This document shows, piece after piece, positions 11,929 to 20,652 of a DNA stretch of 64,000 nucleotides; the first letter of the stretch is position 1, and every line of letters begins with the position of its first letter. A program made the position numbers and the translations under genes. The DNA is from Alishewanella agri BL06 (GTDB lineage Bacteria > Pseudomonadota > Gammaproteobacteria > Enterobacterales > Alteromonadaceae). Under the pieces are notes generated by a model that saw nothing but the letters and a program-made list of their open reading frames with translations, searched no databases and had not been told where the DNA came from. Where the stretch lies: positions 1-64,000 of the forward strand of contig NZ_AKKU01000025.1 in the NCBI RefSeq assembly GCF_000272005.1, in the 5' to 3' direction.

Positions 11929-12924
11929 ATGGCAGCATTTGGAACCGTTTTTACCCCCGATATGATGTTGGCAGAATTTGCCAATAACCAGTGGAGCGAA
12001 CCGGCATTAGTACCGGTTAACAGCATTAGCCTGCATCCCGGCGCCCATGTGCTGCACTATGCCAGCACTTGCTTTGAGGGCTTAAAGGCGTTTCGCCATG
12101 CCGACGGCTCGGTGCACATTTTCCGGATGGACCGTAATATCGCCCGCTTACAGCAAAGCAGTGCTTTGTTGGCGCTACCGGCTTTTGATGGTGCGATGCT
12201 GCGCCAGATGATCCTGGATATTGTTAAACGCTATGCTGCCGATGTACCTAATCCTCCTGGCTCGATGTATATCCGGCCAACCCATATCGGTACTGAGCCC
12301 TCTATTGGTAAGGCGGCGGCGCCAAGTTTAAATTCAATGCTGTATGTTCTGTTGTCGCCGGTTGGCGATTACTTTGCCGGTGGCGCTAGACCACTGCGGC
12401 TGTTACTGGAAGACAATGCACGCTGCGCGCCGCATATGGGGATGGTAAAAAGTGGCGGTAACTATGCCAGCGCACTGCAACCTATTATGAAAGCCCGGGC
12501 AGCGGTGCAGGCCGATCAGGTCCTGTTCTGCCCGAATGGTGATGTGCAGGAGACCGGCGCCGCCAACTTCCTGCTCATCGATGGCAACGAAATTATCACT
12601 AAGGCGCTGGATGCCAGCTTCCTGCATGGTATTACCCGTGACTCGATTTTAACCCTGGCGCGTGACCGCGGTATGAAGGTATCAGAACGTGAGCTAACCG
12701 TGGATGAGTTGCTGGAGCGGGCGGTAAAACCGGGTGCTGAAGCGGCGTTATCGGGCACTGCTGCGGTATTAACACCGGTTGGTACCTTAATTCACAATGG
12801 TCAGGAATATGCGGTTGGTGGTGGCCAGACTGGCAATACTACAGCCAGCTTACGCCAGGCACTGAATGATATTCAGTGGGGTAAGGCGGCAGATCCGCAT
12901 GGCTGGTTAACCAAAGTTTGTTAA
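11929..12924 (+). CDS. ilvE: Branched-chain amino acid aminotransferase (class IV)
   Basis: PLP enzyme for the final transamination step of valine, leucine and isoleucine synthesis. The 331 residues belong to the larger BCAT type. The cofactor lysine is in MVKSGGNYAS near residue 174, and CFEGLKAFR near residue 47 and NFLLIDGNE near residue 208 are family landmarks. ATG at 11929 follows AGGAAATTAAC. A 69-bp gap separates it from tldD, so it may have its own promoter. A strong bidirectional terminator follows. Confidence 0.92.
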   Translation: MAAFGTVFTPDMMLAEFANNQWSEPALVPVNSISLHPGAHVLHYASTCFEGLKAFRHADGSVHIFRMDRNIARLQQSSALLALPAFDGAMLRQMILDIVKRYAADVPNPPGSMYIRPTHIGTEPSIGKAAAPSLNSMLYVLLSPVGDYFAGGARPLRLLLEDNARCAPHMGMVKSGGNYASALQPIMKARAAVQADQVLFCPNGDVQETGAANFLLIDGNEIITKALDASFLHGITRDSILTLARDRGMKVSERELTVDELLERAVKPGAEAALSGTAAVLTPVGTLIHNGQEYAVGGGQTGNTTASLRQALNDIQWGKAADPHGWLTKVC

Positions 12925-12950
12925 CTGCATCGCGCAACATCAGTAAATAA

Positions 12951-12975
12951 ATCAGGCCGCATTTCGCGGCCTGAT
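12951..12975. terminator. Bidirectional terminator between ilvE and yjgA
   Basis: Perfect 10-bp stem ATCAGGCCGC/GCGGCCTGAT with a 5-nt loop (ATTTC) between convergent genes. An A/T-rich stretch flanks it on the left and a short T/A stretch on the right, so it can serve both strands. Confidence 0.8.
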
Positions 12976-13002
12976 TATTCTGAGCAAGTGATAAAGGATT
13001 GC

Positions 13003-13539
13003 TTAGTCCTGAATAATAAAAGGTTTAATTAGCTGAAACAGCTCACGGTAAGATTTCGGTGGCTGCTGCTTCTCCTGCTCTTTCTTGGCATTACGGATCA
13101 GCTGGCGCAGTTGCTGTACGTCAACCTCAGGATATTCGGCGATAAATGCGGTTACCGCATCGGCTTCTGCTAACAGGCGGTCACGCCAGGTCTCCACTTT
13201 GTGGAACTGCCGGGTCGCAGCCTGATTGGTATTACGGATAATCGCCAGCGCCTGTTCGATTGGCTCTAATTCATCTTCACGTTCCCGCATCAGGCGACCA
13301 ATAAACTGAATATGGCGGCGCAATGCTTCGCGCTTTTTAGCCAGCTTGTCGGCCAGCTCTAACGCATCTTTTAATTCGTCATCCAGCGGGATCTTGGCAC
13401 GAGCTGCCGGGCTTAAGGCAATCAGCTCTTCCCCCAAGGCCTGCAAGGCGTGCATCTCACGTTTGATCTGGCTTTTACTGATGTGATCTGGCTGCTCCAG
13501 CCATTTACTGTCACCGTATTTAAATTCTGTATCTGTCAT
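13003..13539 (-). CDS. yjgA: Ribosome-associated protein YjgA/DarP (DUF615)
   Basis: Small helical, charged protein of the DUF615 family, shown in E. coli to associate with late 50S precursors (DarP, ribosomal maturation factor). The 178 residues match family length. ISKSQIKREMHALQALGEELI near residues 21-41 and the C-terminal SYRELFQLIK are characteristic. It is divergent from pmbA as in E. coli, and convergent with ilvE. Confidence 0.93.
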   Translation of the reverse strand: MTDTEFKYGDSKWLEQPDHISKSQIKREMHALQALGEELIALSPAARAKIPLDDELKDALELADKLAKKREALRRHIQFIGRLMREREDELEPIEQALAIIRNTNQAATRQFHKVETWRDRLLAEADAVTAFIAEYPEVDVQQLRQLIRNAKKEQEKQQPPKSYRELFQLIKPFIIQD

Positions 13540-13657
13540 GCTGTGGCTTCTTTATCACTGGTCTGCCTCTAGTATATCACTAAATAGCGGATCGCGGGCA
13601 GCGGCCAGAAGCGGACTATGATAAGCTAGGCGCATCACGTTAGAAGGTTCGAATACT

Positions 13658-14998
13658 ATGCAGCAAACCGCTATTCAGCAGGAAATCGCCGAAGTTAAAC
13701 AAGCTGTCAGCCAGGTGCTGGCGCATGCTAAGCAATTAGGCGCCAGTAGCGCCGAAGCCTCAATGAGCCGTACTCGAGGCTTAAGTGTTGAAACCCGCCA
13801 TGGCGAGGTGGAAACGGTTGAGTTTAATCAGGACGGTGGTTTAGGGATCAGTTTATATTTCGGCCAGCGCAAAGGCTCGGCCTCGACTGCAGATCTAAGC
13901 CCGCAAGCGTTAAAGCGCACCGTTGAGGCGGCTGCAGATATTGCCCGTTATACCTCGGAAGATCCGCATGCCGGTGTCGCAGAAGCCAGCTGGCTGGAGT
14001 TTAACCCGCCACAGCTAGATTTATATTACCCGGACAGTATCGGCACCGAAAAGGCCATCGCACTCTGTGCTGCCGCAGAAGAAGCGGCTTTTGCAGAAGA
14101 TAGCCGCATTACTAATTCTGAAGGCGCGTCGTTTTCAACCCATCAGGGTTTAAAGGTGTATGGCAATAGCCATGGCCAACTAGTTGGTTATCCCAGCTCG
14201 CGCCACAGTTTTAGCTGTGTGGTAATCGGCGAAGCCGGTGATGATATGCAGCGCGACTACAGCTACACCGTGGCACGTCGCTATGCCGATTTGCTTGACC
14301 CACGGCAAATTGGCCGCGAAGCCGCCCGCGAAACGGTATCCCGGCTACAGCCACGCAAAATTCCAACCCAGAAAGTGCCGGTATTATTCCGTGCAGATAT
14401 TGCCAGCTCCTTGTTCGGACATCTGGTATCTGCAATCAGCGGCGGCAGTATTTATCGTAAATCGAGCTTTTTACTGGATACAGTGGGCCAGCAAATTATG
14501 GCGCCTGGGCTGACGATTCTGGAAAAGCCACATTTGGATCTGGCTTTAGCGTCGAGCCCCTTTGACAGCGAAGGCGTAAAAACCCGCGATCTAACGGTGA
14601 TTGAACAGGGCGTGTTAACCACCTATCTGACCACCAGCTACTCGGCGCGTAAATTAGGCATGGCCAGTACCGGTCATGCCGGCGGTATTCATAACTGGTT
14701 AGTGCAGCACGGCAATGACGATTTAGCCGCACTATGCCGGCAAATGGGTAAGGGCTTACTGGTAACAGAGTTAATGGGCCAGGGTGTCAATACCGTCACC
14801 GGCGACTATTCTCGTGGTGCCAGTGGTTTCTGGGTAGAGCATGGCGAAATTCAGTTCCCGGTTGCCGAAGTCACCATTGCCGGTAATTTAAAAGATATCT
14901 TTATGAATATCGTGGCCATTGGTAATGATGTTGATCGGCGTGGCGGGGTACAAACCGGCTCAGTACTGGTCAGTCAAATGCAGGTTGCCGGTGATTAA
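13658..14998 (+). CDS. pmbA: Metalloprotease subunit PmbA/TldE
   Basis: Partner subunit of TldD. The 446 residues share the TldD fold, but no HExxxH is visible, as expected for the non-catalytic subunit. Recognisable parts are the N-terminal ASMSRTRGLSVETRHGEVETVEF region, the SALSGG-like SAISGGSIYRKSSFLLD segment near residue 255, and the C-terminal GNLKDIFMNIVAIGNDV. It is divergent from yjgA and ends in a strong terminator. Confidence 0.95.
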   Translation: MQQTAIQQEIAEVKQAVSQVLAHAKQLGASSAEASMSRTRGLSVETRHGEVETVEFNQDGGLGISLYFGQRKGSASTADLSPQALKRTVEAAADIARYTSEDPHAGVAEASWLEFNPPQLDLYYPDSIGTEKAIALCAAAEEAAFAEDSRITNSEGASFSTHQGLKVYGNSHGQLVGYPSSRHSFSCVVIGEAGDDMQRDYSYTVARRYADLLDPRQIGREAARETVSRLQPRKIPTQKVPVLFRADIASSLFGHLVSAISGGSIYRKSSFLLDTVGQQIMAPGLTILEKPHLDLALASSPFDSEGVKTRDLTVIEQGVLTTYLTTSYSARKLGMASTGHAGGIHNWLVQHGNDDLAALCRQMGKGLLVTELMGQGVNTVTGDYSRGASGFWVEHGEIQFPVAEVTIAGNLKDIFMNIVAIGNDVDRRGGVQTGSVLVSQMQVAGD

Positions 14999-15011
14999 CG
15001 GCTAACCCAAT

Positions 15012-15041
15012 AAAAAAAGCCTCATGCGAGGCTTTTTTTTA
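15012..15041 (+). terminator. Rho-independent terminator after pmbA
   Basis: GCCTC/GAGGC stem with an ATGC loop, extended by A7/T8 runs on the two sides, followed by ATT. It lies 13 bp past the pmbA stop, and the A/T symmetry lets it also terminate the converging M3 peptidase gene. Confidence 0.9.
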
Positions 15042-15084
15042 TTGCTGTTAAACCGCAGCGCTGTGCTGCGGTTTAATGGCGCAA

Positions 15085-17253
15085 TTAATCAATCTTGGTT
15101 TTCAGACCACGACGGATTAACAGCGCATCAGTGGTAGGTTCCTGACCACGGAAGGCTTTGTAAGACTCCATGGTTGGACGTGAGTTACCCACTGACAGAA
15201 TGTTTTTGCGGTAATGATCACCGTTCTCACGGGTTAAACCACCATTCTTCTGCACATGGGCAAAAGCATCAGCCGCCAGAATTTCACTCCACATATAGGC
15301 ATAGTAACCGGCAGAGTAACCGCCACCCATAGAGTGAGAGAAGAAATTCGACTTATAGCGCGGTGGTACTGCAGCCAAATCTACACCGTGTTTTTTCAGT
15401 GCTGCGGCTTCAAACTCTTGTGGATTTTGCAGCGGTGCGTCAGCACCCAGCGTATGCCATTCCATATCCAATAGGGCAGCAGAGATATACTCTAACGTAT
15501 CGAAGCCCTGGTTAAAGCTGCGTGAACGCATGACTTTATCCAGCAGATCGCCAGGGATTGGCTCACCGGTTTGGTAATGCTTCGCATAGTTAGCCAGAAT
15601 CTCCGGATGCTGCGCCCAGTCTTCTTCGAAGGTAGACGGGAACTCAACGAAATCGCGTGATACCGCAGTCATCGCCAGTGACGGATACTTCACGCTGGAG
15701 AACATACCGTGTACACCATGGCCCAGCTCGTGGAAGATGGTAGTGGTATGGTCATAGCTGATCAGGGTTGGCTCACCGTCCGGCGCTTTTGGAATGTTCA
15801 TCACGTTAACCACAACCGGCTTCTGGCCGGTCAGGTGTGATTGACCCACGAACGAGCTCATCCAGGCGCCACCACGTTTGCCTTCACGGGCAAAGTAGTC
15901 AGCATAGAACAGCGCAATGCTGGTGCCGTCGGCATCAAACACTTCATACACTTCTACATCCGGGTGATACACCGGTAAATCCGGACGCGGCTCAAAACGC
16001 ACGCCATAGAAACGGTTCAGGTAATAGAAGGCGCCGTCTTTTAAGACGCGGTTAAACTCGAAGTACTTTTTAACTTCGTTCTCGTCCAGGTCATATTTGG
16101 CCTGACGTACGAACTCGGCATAGTATTCCCAATCCCATGGCTGAACGTCAAAATCACCGCCTTTTTCGCGGATCATCGCCTGAATCGCTTCTTGCTCTTT
16201 CAGGGTGTTTTCAACCACTGCTGGTACCATTGAGCCTAACATGTCAAACACCGCTTTCGGGTTCTGTGCCATGTTATTTTCCAGCGTATAGGCCGCCCAG
16301 TTGTCGTAACCTAACAGCTTGGCGCGCTCAGCACGCAGTTGTGCTAAACGGGAAACGATTTCAGTATTATTAAACTCACCGGATTGTGCGCGGTTAGCCG
16401 AAGCTTCCCACACCCGCTGCCGTACTTCACGGTTATTCAGCGAAGTTAAAATCGGCTGGCGCGTGGTATTGGTGATGCTCAGCAGATATTTGCCTTCCAG
16501 ACCGCGCTCTTTGGCGGCATTGGCGGCCGAGATAATTTGTGCCGGTGATAAGCCGTCCAGCTCTTCAACCGTATCGACAACGACTGCAATATTACGGGTT
16601 TCGGCTAACAGGTTTTGCGAGAACTGGTTGGTCAGCTTTGAGTGTTCTTCGTTCAGCGCACGAATGGCGGTTTTCTGCTCGTCATTCAGCTTGGCGCCTG
16701 AGCGGACAAAACGCTCGTAGTACACTTCGACTAAACGCAGCGATTCTGCATCCAGACCCAGATCATTGCGGGCATTGTAAACACTTTCAACCCGGGCAAA
16801 TAAAGTTGGGTTCAGGTTGATATTGTCAGAGTGTGCAGCCATTTTCGGCGCCAGTTCACTTTGAATTTGGCGGCGTTGTTCGTTGCTGTCGGTACCGGTC
16901 AGGTTGTAGAACACCCGGGATACGCGAGTTAACAGCTCACCGCTTTTCTCCATTGCCACAAAAGTATTTTCAAAGGTGGCTGGCTCTGGGTTGTTGGCAA
17001 TGGCTTCAATTTCCGCCATATGCTGTTTCATACCTTCTTCAAACGCCGGTAAGAAATGGTCATCTTTAATTTCAGCGAAATTTGGCGCTTCAAATGGCAG
17101 AGTGCTTTTCTTGAAGAATGGGTTAGTCACTGTCACTTCCGCAGTCGCTGCTGGTGCAGCCTGATTAGCTTGTTGGGTTGGGGCGGTATTGTCAGAGCAG
17201 GCGCTGAGTGACAGCACTGCACCAACGGCCGTAGCGAGTAGAGTTTTACGCAT
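15085..17253 (-). CDS. M3 family peptidase (peptidyl-dipeptidase Dcp type), lipoprotein
   Basis: Zinc oligopeptidase of family M3 (Dcp/oligopeptidase A type), predicted to be a periplasm-facing lipoprotein. The 722 residues begin with a lipoprotein signal (lipobox LSAC, Cys 19). The active-site HExxH is FHELGHGVHG near residue 505 with a downstream Glu zinc ligand in the EFPSTFEEDW segment, typical of the family. It probably trims small peptides taken up through the outer membrane. The sequence from 17254 to 17428 shows no gene. Confidence 0.93.
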   Translation of the reverse strand: MRKTLLATAVGAVLSLSACSDNTAPTQQANQAAPAATAEVTVTNPFFKKSTLPFEAPNFAEIKDDHFLPAFEEGMKQHMAEIEAIANNPEPATFENTFVAMEKSGELLTRVSRVFYNLTGTDSNEQRRQIQSELAPKMAAHSDNINLNPTLFARVESVYNARNDLGLDAESLRLVEVYYERFVRSGAKLNDEQKTAIRALNEEHSKLTNQFSQNLLAETRNIAVVVDTVEELDGLSPAQIISAANAAKERGLEGKYLLSITNTTRQPILTSLNNREVRQRVWEASANRAQSGEFNNTEIVSRLAQLRAERAKLLGYDNWAAYTLENNMAQNPKAVFDMLGSMVPAVVENTLKEQEAIQAMIREKGGDFDVQPWDWEYYAEFVRQAKYDLDENEVKKYFEFNRVLKDGAFYYLNRFYGVRFEPRPDLPVYHPDVEVYEVFDADGTSIALFYADYFAREGKRGGAWMSSFVGQSHLTGQKPVVVNVMNIPKAPDGEPTLISYDHTTTIFHELGHGVHGMFSSVKYPSLAMTAVSRDFVEFPSTFEEDWAQHPEILANYAKHYQTGEPIPGDLLDKVMRSRSFNQGFDTLEYISAALLDMEWHTLGADAPLQNPQEFEAAALKKHGVDLAAVPPRYKSNFFSHSMGGGYSAGYYAYMWSEILAADAFAHVQKNGGLTRENGDHYRKNILSVGNSRPTMESYKAFRGQEPTTDALLIRRGLKTKID

Positions 17254-17428
17254 TTCACATCTCCGTGGATAGGTCGGCTGGTTTTTGTTTTAGTCGGGCC
17301 GCGTGGCGGCGGGTTACAAAGCCACAGTATGCACAAAAAACAGCAGTAACACTGGTCTTTGCAACCAAGTGCCAACAAATTAAGACAAAAGCCAGCGTAG
17401 TGCAAACTTTTGGCGCGAAATTCGCTTT

Positions 17429-19330
17429 TTAGATACTGGCAGCGGGGAGTTTTACGTAAAAACAGCTACCGTTTGGCAGACGTTGATAGCCAATCTCACC
17501 CTGCATTTTCTCAGTTAGCTCTTTACTGATTGCCAGACCTAAACCGGTACCACCCTGAGCGCGGCTACTTTGGTTGTCGGCCTGCGCAAAACGTTGAAAC
17601 AGCATTGGCTCAAAAGCGGCAGGTACGCCTTTGCCTTCATCAATAACCTGTAGCAGCACCTGTTGCGGTAAACGCTGTAATCTTATAGTGACAGTACTAT
17701 TCTTGTCGGAGAACTTCAGCGCGTTCGATAGTAAATTACTGCACACCTGGCGTAAGCGTACCTCGTCGGCAATAACCAGATAGGGCGGGGTAGTCTCGGC
17801 TTCCAGAGTAATAGCCCGCTGTTGGCTGGTACTCAGCTGCAAAATAAGCGGCTGAACAACTACTGATAAATCCACTACCTCACGCTTAAATGCCATTTTG
17901 CCACTGCTTAACTTTTCAAAATCCAGCAGATCATTTACTAACTGATGCAGTTGGCGGCAATTTTGCTGCGCAATGTGCAGCATTTTTAATTGCTGCTCGG
18001 TTAAGGGACCTAACACTGAATTCATCGCCAGTCCCAGGGCACCATTAATTGCCGTTAGCGGCGTGCGGAGTTCGTGACTGACCGTCGCCACAAAATCATT
18101 TTGCAAACGCTCAGTGCGCTTGCGGGCGGTAATATCACGCAACACAAAGAGCTTATAAAGATTCTGTTGCGGCAGCGGGGTATGAAACAGCAGTAATTCG
18201 AATGGGTGGCCGTCGGCACGCTGGCCCTGGCACTCGTATTCAACCGGACCATCTGTGGTCGTATCGAAATGTTGTTCTATATTTTCGCTGCTACTAAGAA
18301 GTGTACGCCAGTGCTGCCCCACTAACGCCGGGGGGGTGTAACCAAAGATCCGGTAACAGGCATGATTCGCCGTTTGAATAATGCCTTGCTGATCAATAGT
18401 GATGATACCGTCCAGTACATTATCGTGGATACTACGTAACCGTTGTTCGCTTTCAGTTAAGGCGCTACGGCTCTGCTGCAGGCGATAGACCGTTGCAAGT
18501 AACCGGCTGAGCAGGTAAAGAAACAGCAAAACGGTACTGTACAGGCTAAGTCTGAGTAATAGTAAACGGGAACCGGGAATACCAGCCTCGCGGATCGCCA
18601 TTTGCCATTCAGCTCCCCGAATCGCCATATTCAGGGTGAGATGGCGCTCTGAGAAAATCCGGTTATCGCCAAAAAAGCTGACGGCGGGTTCACCCGAGGT
18701 ACTGACTTCACGTAGTGCGATATCAAGATCCAGCTCGGCGGCTGTGCTGGTCAAAAGTTGCCAGATTTGCTCAATATTAACGACGGTACTTACAATGCCC
18801 CAGTAGCTGTCATCTTCCAGAAAGATCGGATAACGATAGATAAAAGCACGCCCACCTTGCACCAGTTCAATCGGGCCGCTGAGCCTGGCCTCACGTTTTG
18901 CTATCATCGCTTCAATCGCAGGCCATTGTGCCGGCAGATCCGGATAATAGAGGTTTAGCGCCTGTTCGTTGCCCTGTTCGGGATAGATGTAACTAATCCG
19001 GTTCGCCGGGGCGATACCAATATTGCGGATATGCGGAGATTGCCGGACCAGGCCAGCCAGCAGCATCTTAAGTTCATTGGCTTCCAGCTGCCCATGCTTG
19101 GCACTAAGGTAGCTGGCCAGGCTGGCAGTTAAGTACAGCGGAATATTTAACTCTTTTTCCAGCCGTACCCGAAGCTGGTCACCGGCGGTAAGTTGCTGCT
19201 GCAGAGTGGCGTTGCGCAGCCGCTGTTGCTCATTGTGCAGAATCGTTTCTACCCCGATAACCAGCAACAGGCCCAGCAGAAACAGCAGTAGTCGTTGTCG
19301 TTTGCCGAGCGCAAAATTTGGAAAAGGCAT
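17429..19330 (-). CDS. Hybrid-free sensor histidine kinase with CHASE and PAS domains
   Basis: Membrane sensor kinase of 633 residues. There are two transmembrane helices (near residues 12-27 and 258-278) enclosing a periplasmic CHASE domain with the LYYPDLPAQW segment. A PAS domain follows near residues 295-410 (DGIITIDQQGIIQTANHA), then HisKA with SHELRTPL (phospho-His near 417) and HATPase_c with the N box SNALKFSD and G boxes DEGKGVP and GGTGLGLAIS. No receiver domain or response regulator is adjacent, so the output partner is unknown. CHASE domains usually sense small extracellular ligands. Confidence 0.9.
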   Translation of the reverse strand: MPFPNFALGKRQRLLLFLLGLLLVIGVETILHNEQQRLRNATLQQQLTAGDQLRVRLEKELNIPLYLTASLASYLSAKHGQLEANELKMLLAGLVRQSPHIRNIGIAPANRISYIYPEQGNEQALNLYYPDLPAQWPAIEAMIAKREARLSGPIELVQGGRAFIYRYPIFLEDDSYWGIVSTVVNIEQIWQLLTSTAAELDLDIALREVSTSGEPAVSFFGDNRIFSERHLTLNMAIRGAEWQMAIREAGIPGSRLLLLRLSLYSTVLLFLYLLSRLLATVYRLQQSRSALTESEQRLRSIHDNVLDGIITIDQQGIIQTANHACYRIFGYTPPALVGQHWRTLLSSSENIEQHFDTTTDGPVEYECQGQRADGHPFELLLFHTPLPQQNLYKLFVLRDITARKRTERLQNDFVATVSHELRTPLTAINGALGLAMNSVLGPLTEQQLKMLHIAQQNCRQLHQLVNDLLDFEKLSSGKMAFKREVVDLSVVVQPLILQLSTSQQRAITLEAETTPPYLVIADEVRLRQVCSNLLSNALKFSDKNSTVTIRLQRLPQQVLLQVIDEGKGVPAAFEPMLFQRFAQADNQSSRAQGGTGLGLAISKELTEKMQGEIGYQRLPNGSCFYVKLPAASI

Positions 19331-19437
19331 AACAAAAGACTCTCAGCAAAAAGTAACAACAGCTCAGATTATAAGCATTAGCGACAAGATTAAAAAGCCA
19401 GGTTGACTGTTCGCCTAAAAAAGCGACAGAGATACAA

Positions 19438-19466
19438 TAGACTTACGCCGCAAGCCTGTCTATAAT
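19438..19466 (+). promoter_or_regulatory. tRNA-Arg promoter
   Basis: TAGACT (19438) and a perfect TATAAT (19461) with a 17-bp spacer, followed by a GC-rich discriminator typical of stringently controlled stable-RNA promoters, 13 bp before the mature 5' end of the tRNA. Confidence 0.75.
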
Positions 19467-19479
19467 GCGCGCTCTGGAT

Positions 19480-19556
<77 letters not shown>

Positions 19557-19564
19557 TATAAATC

Positions 19565-19597
19565 AACCACTTAGAGCAATCTCAAGTGGTTTTTTTA
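19565..19597 (+). terminator. Terminator after tRNA-Arg
   Basis: ACCACTT/AAGTGGT stem with an inner AGAG/CTC extension, followed by a run of seven T. It begins 9 bp after the tRNA. Confidence 0.85.
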
Positions 19598-19603
19598 TGT
19601 CCG

Positions 19604-19632
19604 GTGACCAAACGGTGACCATTCTGTGACCA
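19604..19632 (+). repeat. Three GTGACCA direct repeats with 11-bp period
   Basis: GTGACCA begins at 19604, 19615 and 19626, exactly one helical turn apart, 48 bp downstream of the tRNA-Arg. The phased spacing resembles arm-type binding sites of tyrosine recombinases or excisionase, or a worn-down attachment region. No integrase gene is present nearby. Confidence 0.5.
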
Positions 19633-20082
19633 ACACTATTTTCCCAAATTTAAAAAATCTGATTTTTCGACCTCTGCTCTAAATTCACTGTAGCAAAAAA
19701 ATTAATGGACAAGCTAAAGCTTTTAAAACGTATGGTGTTTCACTTCATCCAAGTTTATCGCCCTCAATCTGCGGTTGCTTTAGGTTCGTTTTGAATTTGG
19801 CCAGAATCAGTTTTAGTACCTGCTTTTCCGTTTCATTGATTTTGCAGTATAGATAACATTATCCGACAAAAAACTGCCTGAAAAGCATACACTGAGCACC
19901 TGCACAGTATGGCGTGAAATAACAGACAGCCTAAGATGGTGGCACACGGATGACATGTCATTAATCATGACACTTTATGGATGAGGTGGAAGGTGCTACT
20001 CGCAAGGACAGGGATAAATTGGCAGGGATGCCTGATAGTTTCATAAGTTTGTTAAGCCTCAGTTCGAACAAAAGGAATAGCG
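19633..20082. other. Gene-poor stretch after tRNA-Arg
   Basis: About 450 bp with stop codons in all frames and no protein resemblance that I can see. It includes a short imperfect palindrome around the ATGACATGTCAT at 19951. It could be eroded mobile DNA between the tRNA-Arg and the small gene at 20083. Confidence 0.4.
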
Positions 20083-20334
20083 GTGTCATCAGGAAACGCA
20101 TATCAGTCAATTACTGAGTTAGCAGGTTTAACACTGTTTAAGCGCTTTGAAGGCGGTGCAGTTTATACTCAAGAGCATAGCGGCAAATACAATGTGGCCA
20201 TTGATGAGAGTAGCATTGCCAGTTTACTGCCGCCGGAAGAGCTTGAAGATATGGAGCTTATCAAGGTGCGTGAGTTCAATTCTGAGCAAGAGCGCTTGGT
20301 GTATTTAGCATCGAAATATAGTGATTTTACATAG
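20083..20334 (+). CDS. Small hypothetical protein (83 aa)
   Basis: GTG start preceded by AAAAGGAAT at a good distance. The 83-residue acidic protein has no signal peptide, no cysteines and a helix-prone C-terminal half (LLPPEELEDMELIKVREF). I do not recognise a family. It sits alone between two tRNA loci, and its stop is 23 bp before the tRNA-Gly-like element. Ribosome site and even codon use suggest a real gene, but only modestly. Confidence 0.5.
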   Translation: MSSGNAYQSITELAGLTLFKRFEGGAVYTQEHSGKYNVAIDESSIASLLPPEELEDMELIKVREFNSEQERLVYLASKYSDFT

Positions 20335-20356
20335 TGTCAGGTATAGCCGCTTAGGG

Positions 20357-20432
20357 TGTGTAGTAGCTCAGCTGGTAGAGCGCGACCTTGCCAAGGTCGA
20401 GGTCACGAGTTCGAACCTCGTAACTCGCTCCA
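20357..20432 (+). tRNA. tRNA-Gly (GCC)-like sequence with unmatched 5' acceptor strand
   Basis: From T8 at 20364 to the encoded CCA at 20430-20432 this is a clean tRNA-Gly: D stem GCTC/GAGC, anticodon stem CGACC/GGTCG around TTGCCAA (anticodon GCC), T arm ACGAG/CTCGT. The 3' acceptor strand AACTCGC needs GCGAGTT at the 5' side, but the seven bases there (20357-20363, TGTGTAG) form at most one wobble pair. It is therefore probably a 3' tRNA duplicate left by integration or deletion, not a working gene. A terminator follows immediately. Confidence 0.7.
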
Positions 20433-20443
20433 AATACTTAAGA

Positions 20444-20467
20444 AGCCGCTTACCCAAGCGGCTTTTT
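20444..20467 (+). terminator. Terminator after the tRNA-Gly-like element
   Basis: AGCCGCTT/AAGCGGCT stem with a 4-nt ACCC loop, then a T run, 11 bp after the CCA. Confidence 0.85.
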
Positions 20468-20652
20468 TGCATCTGCGGTATCGCTTTTGGCATCGTTATC
20501 CTATTCACGTTCTGTGGCACTGTTCACCTTATTTAGTCCCTTCTTAGAACACAAAATCCCCTGCTGGTGCATTATGCGTTAGAACTGCTGTAAGCCGTTG
20601 TTATCGAGCCAAATGCGTGCGGGTTGAGGTTTATATATTCGGTTTTATTGGC

